Origin: Synergistaceae bacterium
Lineage (GTDB): Bacteria > Synergistota > Synergistia > Synergistales > Synergistaceae
Reading direction: 5' to 3'
DNA: 6,673 bases
NCBI GenBank assembly: GCA_031273585.1
Contig: JAISRP010000008.1
Coordinates: 1 to 6,673 of the forward strand
Shown here piece after piece: positions 1 to 6,409 of this stretch. Under the pieces are notes generated by a model, which was not told the origin of the DNA, did not search any database, and saw nothing but the letters and a program-made list of their open reading frames with translations. Position numbers and translations under genes: made by a program. How positions within the stretch are numbered: the stretch's first letter is position 1; each line of letters starts with the position of its first letter.

Positions 1-489
1 TTCCCCATGTTCGTCGACATGAACGGCAGGGGGGTCCTGGTGGCGGGCGCGGGCGCGGTCGCGTCGAGGAAGGCGGCGGTGCTTCTCAGGTGCGGCGCGT
101 GGCTGCGCGTCGCCTCTCCTGCCATCGGCGAGGGGTTCGACTCGGTTCAGGGGTTGGAGCGGGTGGAATTTACGAACCGCGATTACTCGGCCTCGGACAT
201 GACGGCCCCGATCGGCGGCAGCGCATCGGTCTCGATGGCGATAGCCGCGACCGACTCGCGGGAGGTGAACCATCAGGTCTGGCTCGACGCGGTGAAACTC
301 GGCCTGCCGGTCAACGTGGCCGACGAGCCGCTCGAGTGCACGTTCTACTTCCCCTCCTTCGTGGAGTGCGACGGGTTCGTTGCGGGCGTCTCGAGCTCGG
401 GACGGTCGCCGGCGCAGTGCCGCAGGCTGGCCGACCGGCTGAGGTCGTGCTGGAGGGAGTGGGTCACGGACGTGACGTCGCGCGATTGA
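1..489 (+). CDS. Precorrin-2 dehydrogenase / sirohydrochlorin ferrochelatase-type protein (5' partial)
   Basis: This enzyme family (CysG N-terminal half, Met8p, SirC) oxidises precorrin-2 to sirohydrochlorin with NAD+, and some members also insert iron to make siroheme. Numbering from the ATG at 7, the protein has a dinucleotide-binding loop GAGAVASRK at residues 14-22, the segment IAATDSREVN at 79-88 that usually follows the Rossmann beta strands, NVADEP at 103-108 (the family's NVxDxP motif with the conserved Asp), and SSSGRSPAQ at 129-137, the region of the CysG phosphoserine. The frame is open to the window edge and the codons before the ATG read Phe-Pro. Family members normally begin with a few residues and then YFPxFxDLxGR, so the true start probably lies just upstream of the window. 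The gene ends in TGA at 487-489 without the C-terminal uroporphyrinogen methyltransferase domain of full CysG, so it is a stand-alone dehydrogenase type. The tail after the SGRSP motif is short, and whether it chelates metal cannot be told. It converges on the racemase gene and is probably the end of a separate tetrapyrrole operon. Confidence 0.88.
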   Translation, partial: FPMFVDMNGRGVLVAGAGAVASRKAAVLLRCGAWLRVASPAIGEGFDSVQGLERVEFTNRDYSASDMTAPIGGSASVSMAIAATDSREVNHQVWLDAVKLGLPVNVADEPLECTFYFPSFVECDGFVAGVSSSGRSPAQCRRLADRLRSCWREWVTDVTSRD

Positions 490-599
490 GGACGCAAGAC
501 AGGGCGGGTACAGCGGTTGCAGTGACGGCAGAGGTTTTAATCTTTACCCTTTAGGCATCTAAATTTTAAATTGCTATACTACGGCGTCCGTCGCCTGGA

Positions 600-1613
600 T
601 TACAGCCGGAACCCCTCCGGCATCGGGTCGCCCGGTTCGAGCACGAGCTGATTTATGCCCATTATGTAGGCGTTTCCGCGTATTTCCGGCAGGATAGCCG
701 GGTTTCCGGCTATTTCAGTCTCCTCCGCTATCGTTCCCTCGAAGACCGTGTCTATTATGCTGTGGTTCTCGAACGTCATCCCCGGTTTCAGAATCCCGCT
801 CGAGTAGAGCTGCGCCATCCGCGCGCTGGTCCCGGTGCCGCAGGGCGAGCGATCCACCTCCATCTCGCCGAACACCGTTATATTGCTGGTCCTTATCCTG
901 TCCCCCCTCCTCTCGGGAGGCGTCGTGATTACAGTGCCATAGATCCAGTTTATGAGCGGCTCGGTCGGGTGAGATATCTTTATCGTGCGTTCGGCGCTCT
1001 CCCTTATCTCCATCGCAAGCGAGGCCAGCCTGGACACGTTTTTGGGGACGACGTCGAGGCCGGTCTGTGCTGCATCGACGAATATGTAGAACGCGCCGCC
1101 GAAGCATATATCCGCCGCGAGCTCGCCCAGGCCCTCTACTGGGATCTTCACGCCCGACCTGTACAGGAACGAGGGCACGTTGCGGAACGAGACTCCGTCG
1201 ACCCGCCCGTTCCTGATGCTCACAAACGATGTCACCCTCCCGGCCGGGGCGTCTATCCTAAGAGTGTTCACGCCGTCGTGCGACGGGAACATCCCAGTGT
1301 CGAAGACCACCTTGGACACGCCGATCGTTCCGTGCCCGCACATTGTCCCCATCCCTCCGTTCTCGATGAAGAGGACCCCGATGTCGCCGTCCTCCGTGAC
1401 GGGCTGTGTCAGTATCGCGCCGTACATGGCGTCGTGCCCGCGAGGTTCGCGCATCACGAGTTTTCTGTAGCTGTCCAGGTTCCCGAGCACGTAGTCGCGC
1501 TTATCCAGCATGGTCCTGCCCTGGATGGCCGGAAATCCGGCCGTGACTATCCGGACCGGCTCGCCGGCCGTATGCGCGTCGATACAGCTGATCATCCGGC
1601 CGAATTGCATCAT
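600..1613 (-). CDS. Proline racemase family protein (proline racemase or hydroxyproline 2-epimerase)
   Basis: A 337-residue cytoplasmic enzyme, the usual size for the family, which inverts the alpha carbon of proline or hydroxyproline with a pair of cysteines and no cofactor. The first catalytic Cys is Cys92 in MCGHGTIG (91-98) and the second is Cys258 in DRSPCGTGTSARMA (254-267). Other family marks are IDAHTAGEPVRIV near residues 11-23, MREPRGHDAMYGA at 54-66 and FGGAFYIFVDA at 171-181. Having Cys at both sites argues for a racemase/epimerase. In trans-3-hydroxy-L-proline dehydratases such as human L3HYPDH, the second Cys is Thr. The backbone around CFGGAFYIFVDA and the C terminus nevertheless looks like that dehydratase branch to me, so proline versus 3- or 4-hydroxyproline is open. 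The first of two adjacent ATGs is preferred because GGGAGGG lies 7 nt upstream (1621-1627). It follows livF by 43 bp with no visible terminator, so it is probably the last gene of the liv operon. Confidence 0.9.
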   Translation of the reverse strand: MMQFGRMISCIDAHTAGEPVRIVTAGFPAIQGRTMLDKRDYVLGNLDSYRKLVMREPRGHDAMYGAILTQPVTEDGDIGVLFIENGGMGTMCGHGTIGVSKVVFDTGMFPSHDGVNTLRIDAPAGRVTSFVSIRNGRVDGVSFRNVPSFLYRSGVKIPVEGLGELAADICFGGAFYIFVDAAQTGLDVVPKNVSRLASLAMEIRESAERTIKISHPTEPLINWIYGTVITTPPERRGDRIRTSNITVFGEMEVDRSPCGTGTSARMAQLYSSGILKPGMTFENHSIIDTVFEGTIAEETEIAGNPAILPEIRGNAYIMGINQLVLEPGDPMPEGFRL

Positions 1614-1656
1614 ACCCCAGCCCTCCCGTGTGAAACCGTCCCTCCGGCGCCCTGCG

Positions 1657-2367
1657 TCACCCGCCGATGTAGGCCGCCTTCACCCTCTCGTCGCAGATCA
1701 GCTCGTCCGCGGACGCCTCCATCGTGATCCGCCCGTTTTCGAGGACGTACCCCCTGTTTGCGATTGAAAGGGCCATGGCCGCGTTCTGTTCGACAATTAT
1801 TATCCCGACCTCCGACGACCCCACGAGGCCTGAAATTATCTCGAATATGTTCTCGACCACCATGGGGGCGAGCCCCAGCGATGGCTCGTCCAGCAGAAGG
1901 AACTTCGGGTTCCTCATTAGCGCCCGCCCTATAACCAGCATCTGCTGCTCTCCGCCGCTTAAGTCCCCGGCGTTCTGCCTTTGCCGCTCGGACAGCCTCG
2001 GGAAGAGGTTGTACACAAATTCGAGCCTCTCGCCGAACACGGCCTTGTCGCGGACGATGTAGGCCCCCATCTCCAAATTTTCCAGCACCGTGAGCCTTGG
2101 GAAGACCCTCCGTCCCTCGGGGACCTGCGCTATGCCCATCATCGCTATCCTGTGGGGGGGCTCGTCTAAAATATCCCGCCCGTCGAGGAGGACCTCCCCG
2201 TACGATGCCGGGACGACCCCGCAGATGCAGTTGAGCGCGGTGGATTTACCCGCGCCGTTGCTTCCTATAACAGCCACCATCTCCCCGCTGCTGCAGCTCA
2301 GGTTTATCCCGTGAAGCGCCTCGATGCTGCCATAACCTGCCGTCAGCTGCTCAACTTCCAGCTTCAT
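1657..2367 (-). CDS. livF: LivF-type ABC transporter ATP-binding protein
   Basis: One of two ATPase subunits powering a branched-chain/hydrophobic amino acid importer; it sits on the inner face of the membrane bound to LivH/LivM. The protein has 236 residues, close to E. coli LivF. Visible motifs are Walker A GSNGAGKS (35-42), the Q-loop region AQVPEGRRVF (80-89), ABC signature LSGGEQQ (136-142), Walker B LLLDEP (157-162) with D-loop SLGLAP, and IIIVEQNAAMAL, in which Gln replaces the usual H-loop His. That VEQN form is typical of the LivF branch and separates it from LivG. The frame can be opened upstream to a TTG at 2385, but the ATG at 2367 matches where family members start (KLEVEQLTAGYG). 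This start overlaps the end of livG by 17 bp, suggesting translational coupling. A GGAAG sequence lies about 11 nt before the ATG, a weaker ribosome site than its neighbours have. Confidence 0.94.
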   Translation of the reverse strand: MKLEVEQLTAGYGSIEALHGINLSCSSGEMVAVIGSNGAGKSTALNCICGVVPASYGEVLLDGRDILDEPPHRIAMMGIAQVPEGRRVFPRLTVLENLEMGAYIVRDKAVFGERLEFVYNLFPRLSERQRQNAGDLSGGEQQMLVIGRALMRNPKFLLLDEPSLGLAPMVVENIFEIISGLVGSSEVGIIIVEQNAAMALSIANRGYVLENGRITMEASADELICDERVKAAYIGG

Positions 2368-3130
2368 CGGCGAACTTTCTTCCAAGGTACGCCTCTATGA
2401 CCTGTTTGTTCTTCTGAATTTCACACGGCTCGCCCTCCGCTATCTTGACCCCGTGGTCGAGGACCACGAGATGCTCGCACACCTTCATCACGACGTTCAT
2501 GTCGTGCTCGACCAGCAGTATGGTCCGCCCCATCTTGTTCCGTATCATCCTGATAAAATCGACGAGCCTTGCCGACTCGACGTTGTTCAGGCCTGCCGCC
2601 GGCTCGTCTAAGAGCAGCACGTTGGAGTCCGTGACCAGAGCCCGGGTTATCTCGAGTATGCGCTGCTCGCCGTAGGGAAGGGATCGCGCGATGTCGTCCT
2701 TCCTGTCCCCCAGCCCGAACGTGTCGAGCAGCTCCGAGGCCCTCTCCCTGGCGGAGGCCTCCTCCGCCCGCCATCTGGACGTGCGGAAGAGCGACTCGAT
2801 CATGGCGCACCTCAGCTTGTTGTGCATCCCGACCACGATGTTCTGGAGCACGGTCAGGTTCGGGAAGAGCCTTATGTTCTGGAACGTCCTGGCTATGCTG
2901 CGGTCTATCCTGAGATAGTTGGGCTCGTTCTCGAGGTGCCTGCCGTCCATCATTATGGAGCCCCTCGTCGGCTTGAACACCCCGGCTATGATGTTAAACA
3001 GCGTCGTCTTGCCCGCCCCGTTTGGGCCGATCAAGCCGAATATGGACCTCGGCTCCACGGAAAAACTCACGTCGCTCAGGGCAACGACCCCTCCGAAAAC
3101 CTTTGAAACGTCATTTATTTTGAGTGACAT
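2351..3130 (-). CDS. livG: LivG-type ABC transporter ATP-binding protein
   Basis: The second ATPase subunit of the importer, 259 residues. Walker A is GPNGAGKT (35-42). The Q-loop Gln is near residue 84 in RTFQNIRLFPNLTVLQNI. The signature reads LPYGEQRILEI (151-161), the degenerate form typical of LivG rather than LSGGQ. Walker B is VLLLDEP (171-177) followed by AAGLNNVE, and the H-loop His is at 209 in LLVEHDMNVVM. The C terminus EGEPCEIQKNKQVIEAYLG is also the LivG pattern. The ATG at 3130 lies inside the last codons of livM (20-bp overlap) and is preceded by GGGAGGTG 10 nt upstream (3141-3148), a good ribosome site inside the livM coding region. The insertion at residues 104-130, between the Q-loop and the signature, is a normal LivG feature. 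I see no defect in any ATPase motif. Confidence 0.95.
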   Translation of the reverse strand: MSLKINDVSKVFGGVVALSDVSFSVEPRSIFGLIGPNGAGKTTLFNIIAGVFKPTRGSIMMDGRHLENEPNYLRIDRSIARTFQNIRLFPNLTVLQNIVVGMHNKLRCAMIESLFRTSRWRAEEASARERASELLDTFGLGDRKDDIARSLPYGEQRILEITRALVTDSNVLLLDEPAAGLNNVESARLVDFIRMIRNKMGRTILLVEHDMNVVMKVCEHLVVLDHGVKIAEGEPCEIQKNKQVIEAYLGRKFADEAGS

Positions 3131-4118
3131 TAGTCCCTTGCACCTCCCTGTCGATTTTGCGCCGGCGCACCTTTTTTACCGCGCCGACCGTGTCGTACGA
3201 TCCCAGTATGCCGCCGGGCCTGTATATCATCAAAATTATCATGAGCAGCCCCAGCGCTATCAGGCGAAATTCTGCGAACTGGCGCAGCACCTCGGGGAGT
3301 CCCGCCAGGAGAAACGCCCCCAGCACCGGACCCGCGATCGTGCCAAGCCCGCCAAGTATCATCATGCAGAATATGTTGGCCGAGTCGCTGAACTGGAACA
3401 CGTCCGGGCTTATGAACGTCGTCCACGAGGCGTAGAGCGCGCCCGCTAGGGCCGCGAACATGCCGCCCAGCCCGAAGGCGTGTACTTTGTAATACGTCAT
3501 GTTGACCCCGAGCGAGGCCGCCGCGAGCTCGTCGTCGCGGACCGACATGAGCGCCCGCCCGAACCTCGAGTGGCGCATCTTTGCGGCCACGTACATCGTC
3601 GCCAAGGCAGATGCCCAGCACAGGTAATACATCGACCTCTCGCTGTCGAAGGAGAACCCTCCTATCTCCGGCATGGGGATTCCTGGTATTCCCATAGGAC
3701 CGCGGGTTACCTCGAGGTTGGTGGCGAAGATCCTGACTATCTCCCCGAACCCGAGCGTCACTATGCAGAGGTAGTCGCCCTTCAGCCTCATCGCCGGAAG
3801 CCCCAGCAGCACGCCCATCACGTAGCCGGCCGCCATCGAAACGACTGCCGCGCTCCAGAAGGACATCCCGAGGCGTATCATCAGGAGCGCCGAAACGTAT
3901 GCGCCTATCGCCCAGAATCCAGCGTGTCCGAGCGAAAACTGCCCGGTGAAGCCGACTATCACGTTCAGGCTCTCCGCGAGTATCGAGTAGAGGGCTATCA
4001 GAACCAGGACGTGGAGCATGTAATCGTTTCCGATAAAAAACGGAGCCGCCGCGAGAAGCAGGACGAATACCGGCGCCCGGAACCTGGCTGCGGAGGCGAA
4101 TCCATGCGCTCGGGTCAT
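3111..4118 (-). CDS. livM: LivM-type ABC transporter permease
   Basis: An integral membrane subunit (335 residues) forming half of the translocation pore. Hydrophobic segments lie at about 16-50, 64-82, 86-108, 115-132, 163-178, 213-230, 247-273 and 283-299. LivM hallmarks are GFTGQFSLGHAGFWAIGAY (56-74), RLKGDYLCIVTLGFGEIVRI (111-130), TRGPMGIPGI (138-147), the cytoplasmic coupling region GRALMSVRDDELAAASLGVN (187-206) that contacts the ATPases, ILGGLGTIAGPVLGAF (254-269) and YRPGGILG (299-306). A positively charged tail (KKVRRRKIDR) follows the last membrane segment, consistent with a cytoplasmic C terminus. The ATG follows the livH stop by one base (TAA-C-ATG), so translation is probably coupled, with an AAAGGGG ribosome site inside the livH end. 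The gene ends inside livG. It is somewhat shorter than E. coli LivM, which has an N-terminal extension; the short form is common in other bacteria. Confidence 0.94.
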   Translation of the reverse strand: MTRAHGFASAARFRAPVFVLLLAAAPFFIGNDYMLHVLVLIALYSILAESLNVIVGFTGQFSLGHAGFWAIGAYVSALLMIRLGMSFWSAAVVSMAAGYVMGVLLGLPAMRLKGDYLCIVTLGFGEIVRIFATNLEVTRGPMGIPGIPMPEIGGFSFDSERSMYYLCWASALATMYVAAKMRHSRFGRALMSVRDDELAAASLGVNMTYYKVHAFGLGGMFAALAGALYASWTTFISPDVFQFSDSANIFCMMILGGLGTIAGPVLGAFLLAGLPEVLRQFAEFRLIALGLLMIILMIYRPGGILGSYDTVGAVKKVRRRKIDREVQGTNVTQNK

Positions 4119-4119
4119 G

Positions 4120-5013
4120 TTAGGTCCGCCCCTTTCTCAGTATGCCGGTCGGCATCAGGCACAGCACGATTATCAGCACGAAGAACGCGATGGCGTCGCG
4201 GTAGCCGAAGGAGATGTAAGCCCCGCCCAGGCTCTCGATTATTCCTAAGAGCACGCCGCCCACCATCGCCCCCGGGATGTTCCCTATGCCGCCCAGTATG
4301 GCGGCGGTGAAGGCCTTGATCCCGGCCACGGCCCCCATCGTCGGGTACACCGCGCCGTAATAGATGCCCACCATGATCCCGGCCGCGCCCGCTAGGGCGG
4401 ACCCGATAGCGAACGTGGCGGATATGACCCTGTCCATGTCGATCCCCATCAGGACCGCCGCCCTCTGGTCGTCGGAGACGGCCCGTATGGCCTTGCCGAG
4501 CTTCGTGTGCCTTATGAAGAAGTGAAGGGCCGCCATCAGCACGAGCGAGACGATGAGAACGGCGGTCTGAATGTAGCTGACGATCGCGCCCCCTATCGTG
4601 AAGTACTCGCCGGCGAAGAGCTTGGGCATCGGCTTCGTCTGGCTTCCGAACAAGTACATGGCTGTGTTGCACAGAAACAGCGACGCCCCGAGCGCCGATA
4701 TCATCGCGGACAGCCTGCTGCCGTTTCGGATCGGCCTGTAGGCGAATTTTTCGAGCCCCATGCCTATCGCGCCGCAGATCAGCATGGAGGGCAGGAGGGC
4801 CGCGAAGAACTGCGGCACGCTTATGACCCCGCCCGTCGTCTCGATCCCGATGAATCCGAAGATGAAGAACGCGCAGTACGTGCCGAGCATGTATATGTCG
4901 CCGTGGGCGAAGTTTACGAAGAACAGTATTCCGTAAACCATCGTGTAACCGATCGCTATGAGCGCGTATATGCTTCCCACCGCCAGGCCGTTCACCAACT
5001 GTTGAAAGAACAT
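4120..5013 (-). CDS. livH: LivH-type ABC transporter permease
   Basis: The partner pore subunit of LivM, 297 residues from the chosen start. It begins with the LivH signature GLAVGSIYALIAIGYTMVYG (9-28) and continues with FFVNFAHGDIYMLG (31-44). The coupling region GKAIRAVSDDQRAAVLMGID (173-192) would dock on LivF/LivG, and KAFTAAILGGIGNIPGAMVGG (233-253) plus LMPTGILRKG near the end complete the pattern. About eight hydrophobic segments alternate with short loops. The frame also has an in-phase GTG at 5019, but the GGAGGT ribosome site (5020-5025) touches that GTG directly, while it lies 6 nt before the ATG at 5013. The ATG is therefore the start. The gene lies 75 bp downstream of livK, across a stem-loop, and ends one base before livM. 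Membrane topology was judged by eye only. Confidence 0.94.
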   Translation of the reverse strand: MFFQQLVNGLAVGSIYALIAIGYTMVYGILFFVNFAHGDIYMLGTYCAFFIFGFIGIETTGGVISVPQFFAALLPSMLICGAIGMGLEKFAYRPIRNGSRLSAMISALGASLFLCNTAMYLFGSQTKPMPKLFAGEYFTIGGAIVSYIQTAVLIVSLVLMAALHFFIRHTKLGKAIRAVSDDQRAAVLMGIDMDRVISATFAIGSALAGAAGIMVGIYYGAVYPTMGAVAGIKAFTAAILGGIGNIPGAMVGGVLLGIIESLGGAYISFGYRDAIAFFVLIIVLCLMPTGILRKGRT

Positions 5014-5019
5014 CGGCAC

Positions 5020-5025
5020 ACCTCC
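5020..5025 (-). promoter_or_regulatory. livH ribosome binding site that fixes the start
   Basis: On the minus strand the sequence reads GGAGGT, then six bases, then ATG at 5013. The upstream in-frame GTG at 5019 would have no spacing at all from this site. The site therefore decides for the ATG. It is a full-strength Shine-Dalgarno match, so livH can be translated independently of livK. Confidence 0.85.
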
Positions 5026-5038
5026 AAAAAAATTTCAA

Positions 5039-5070
5039 CCGGGGCGCGTGCTGCCGGCCATCCGCCCCGG
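5039..5070 (-). terminator. Stem-loop in the livK-livH gap, possible attenuator or processing site
   Basis: On the minus strand, CCGGGGCG (5063-5070) pairs perfectly with CGCCCCGG (5039-5046) around a 16-nt loop, giving eight base pairs of which all are G-C. It begins about 18 nt after the livK stop codon. A run of seven T (5026-5032) follows, but six bases separate it from the stem, so it is not a textbook intrinsic terminator. It may stop part of the transcripts, or protect the livK message from 3' decay, giving more binding protein than membrane subunits. The T run also overlaps the approach to the livH ribosome site. Confidence 0.6.
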
Positions 5071-5088
5071 CATGACGCGGAAGAACCG

Positions 5089-6213
5089 TTACTTTTGGTA
5101 GATGGCGAACTTTCCGTCCTTCACTATCAACTTGTTGAGCGTCTTGTTCACGTCGCCGTTTTCGTCGAACTCCATGACGCCGGTGGCGCCCTCCCATGAA
5201 CCCAGCTCGTCGAGCCCCTTCTTTATCTCCTCCCTGGTGCCAGCGCCGGTCTTTTTGATGACCTCGGCGAAGACGTTAATCGAGTCGTAGCTCAGCGCCG
5301 CCCACGTCCCTGGGGTCTTGCCGGTCTTTTTCGTATAGGCGTCGATGAACTCCCTCACCTTCGGGGACGTGACCTCGTGATAAAAGACGCTGCAGCACCT
5401 TGCGCCCTCGACCGCGGCCCCGCCCAGCTCGAGCAGCCCGCTCGAGAAAAATCCGTCCGTTCCGAAGAACGGCGCGTCGAAGCCCAGGTCGCGGGCCTGA
5501 GAGATGATGAGCGCCCCCTCGTTGTAGATCGATCCGGTCATGACAGCATCGGGCGCGGCCTGCTTCAGGCTCGCTATGATGGACCCGAAGTCCTTCGTCT
5601 GACCCTGCACGTAGTTCGCCTCGGTCACAATCTCGCCGCCGTACTTCGCGACGGAGGCCCTGACGACGTCGCGGACCCCGACCCCGTAGTCCGTATTCTC
5701 GTAGACGATGGCCACCTTCTTGAAGCCCTCGTCCAGGATCCACCTAGACATGAAGTCCCCCTCGAGCGCGTCGGTCGCCTGCACCCTGTAGATGTAATCC
5801 CCCGCCGTCGTTATCATGGGGGACGTGACCCCCCAGCCGACGTCTGCCAGCTTCCCCCTGTTGTATATCGGGGCGGCCGCCAGCATCACGGAGCTGTTGA
5901 AGGGTCCTGACACACCTATGATGCTGCCGTCGCTCACGAACATCGTGGCGATGTTGGCGCCCTCCTTGGGGTCGCTCTTGTCGTCGGCAAAGACGATCTC
6001 CAGCATCTTGCCGCCTATGCCGCCGGCTGCGTTGATCATCTCCATCGCGAGCTCGGCCCCGTTCCGCCCCTCCTGCCCATCCTGAGCGGCGGCCCCGCTG
6101 ACGGGCCCGTACCAGCCGAGCTTGACGGTATCGGCAGCCTCCGCGGGCACGGCCATAACAAAAGCCATGACGACAATTAAAAACAGCGAATACATCGGTC
6201 TGATCCTGAACAT
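5089..6213 (-). CDS. livK: LivK-type amino acid ABC transporter substrate-binding protein, secreted
   Basis: The extracytoplasmic receptor that binds the amino acid and delivers it to LivHM. From the ATG at 6213 it has 374 residues, near the family norm. Residues 1-26 form a signal peptide: Arg at 3 and 5, a hydrophobic core (YSLFLIVVMAFVMAV) and an AEA cleavage motif before ADTVKLG. No lipobox Cys is present, so it is predicted to be soluble in the periplasm rather than a lipoprotein. Family marks (type I periplasmic fold) are LGWYGPVSG near 32-40, GVSGPFNSSVMLAAAPIYN near 100-118 (the GPxSS ligand loop), YRVQATD near 142-148, TDYGVGVRD near 174-182 and ISQARDLGFDAPFFGTDG near 237-254. An in-frame GTG at 6225 overlaps the AAGGGAG ribosome site, so the ATG 11 nt after that site is preferred. 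The only two cysteines of the mature protein are adjacent (273-274). The ligand cannot be read from sequence; proline or hydroxyproline is a guess from the racemase in the same operon. Confidence 0.93.
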   Translation of the reverse strand: MFRIRPMYSLFLIVVMAFVMAVPAEAADTVKLGWYGPVSGAAAQDGQEGRNGAELAMEMINAAGGIGGKMLEIVFADDKSDPKEGANIATMFVSDGSIIGVSGPFNSSVMLAAAPIYNRGKLADVGWGVTSPMITTAGDYIYRVQATDALEGDFMSRWILDEGFKKVAIVYENTDYGVGVRDVVRASVAKYGGEIVTEANYVQGQTKDFGSIIASLKQAAPDAVMTGSIYNEGALIISQARDLGFDAPFFGTDGFFSSGLLELGGAAVEGARCCSVFYHEVTSPKVREFIDAYTKKTGKTPGTWAALSYDSINVFAEVIKKTGAGTREEIKKGLDELGSWEGATGVMEFDENGDVNKTLNKLIVKDGKFAIYQK

Positions 6214-6224
6214 TCTTAGCGTCA

Positions 6225-6231
6225 CTCCCTT
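6225..6231 (-). promoter_or_regulatory. livK ribosome binding site
   Basis: The minus strand reads AAGGGAG ending 11 nt before the ATG at 6213. The alternative GTG start shares its G with this site and so cannot use it. The spacing is at the long end of the normal range. Confidence 0.65.
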
Positions 6232-6303
6232 CGTGAAATAAAAAACTGCAAACCCTGAAACCCAACGCCGTCCTCAATTCAATATGCCTACCACCTCCAG
6301 AAT

Positions 6304-6334
6304 TAAGCAGAGATATTCTTGAGATAACTGCTTA
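6304..6334 (-). promoter_or_regulatory. Hairpin in the predicted livK leader
   Basis: TAAGCAG (6304-6310) pairs with CTGCTTA (6328-6334), a perfect 7-bp inverted repeat with a 17-nt spacer. A second short stem, TATC with GATA apart from one bulged base, can form inside the spacer. It would sit about 40-70 nt into the leader transcript if the predicted promoter is used. It could equally be a protein-binding palindrome. No T run follows, so it is not a terminator, and I do not recognise a known riboswitch. Confidence 0.4.
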
Positions 6335-6359
6335 TAAATATAATAAATATGCATAAATA
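6334..6359. repeat. Short AT-rich tandem repeat upstream of livK
   Basis: On the plus strand ATAAATAT occurs at 6334-6341 and again at 6343-6350, a 9-bp period, and a third partial copy ATAAATA follows at 6353-6359. The tract is pure A/T over 20 bases in GC-rich DNA, lying between the predicted promoter and livK. It may be a bent or easily melted element, or chance in an AT-rich spacer. Confidence 0.45.
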
Positions 6360-6380
6360 GCTCGGAAAAATAATTCAGGC

Positions 6381-6409
6381 ATAATATCATGACATTTTAG
6401 CAATATCAA
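6381..6409 (-). promoter_or_regulatory. Predicted sigma-70-type promoter for the liv operon
   Basis: On the minus strand, TTGATA (6404-6409) is followed after exactly 17 bases by TATTAT (6381-6386). Each box matches the consensus TTGACA/TATAAT at five of six positions. Transcription would start near 6374, leaving a leader of about 160 nt before the livK ATG. It is the best-scoring pair I can see in the AT-rich stretch upstream of livK; several weaker -10-like sequences lie further downstream around 6334-6350. Confidence 0.6.

Noticed and set aside
490..599. Bidirectional terminator between the two convergent genes
   Set aside because: The best hairpin is GGCG (583-586) with CGCC (592-595), only four base pairs, and no T run follows on either strand. 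The AAATTTTAAATT stretch near 570 is palindromic but has no GC stem.
762..1727. Long plus-strand open frame of 321 codons opposite the racemase
   Set aside because: It lies antisense to a clear proline racemase gene, its translation is rich in Arg, Pro and His with no recognisable motif, and long antisense frames are expected in GC-rich coding DNA.
4115..5197. Minus-strand open frame of 360 codons covering livH and the livK end
   Set aside because: It runs in a different frame through livH, is dominated by Arg, His, Gly and Asp, and has no membrane segments or motifs. The livH frame carries the family signature.
5744..6277. Minus-strand frame of 177 codons that begins upstream of livK
   Set aside because: It overlaps livK out of frame, starts at TTG, and its product is low-complexity and Arg/Gly-rich. 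It is a shadow of the binding-protein gene.
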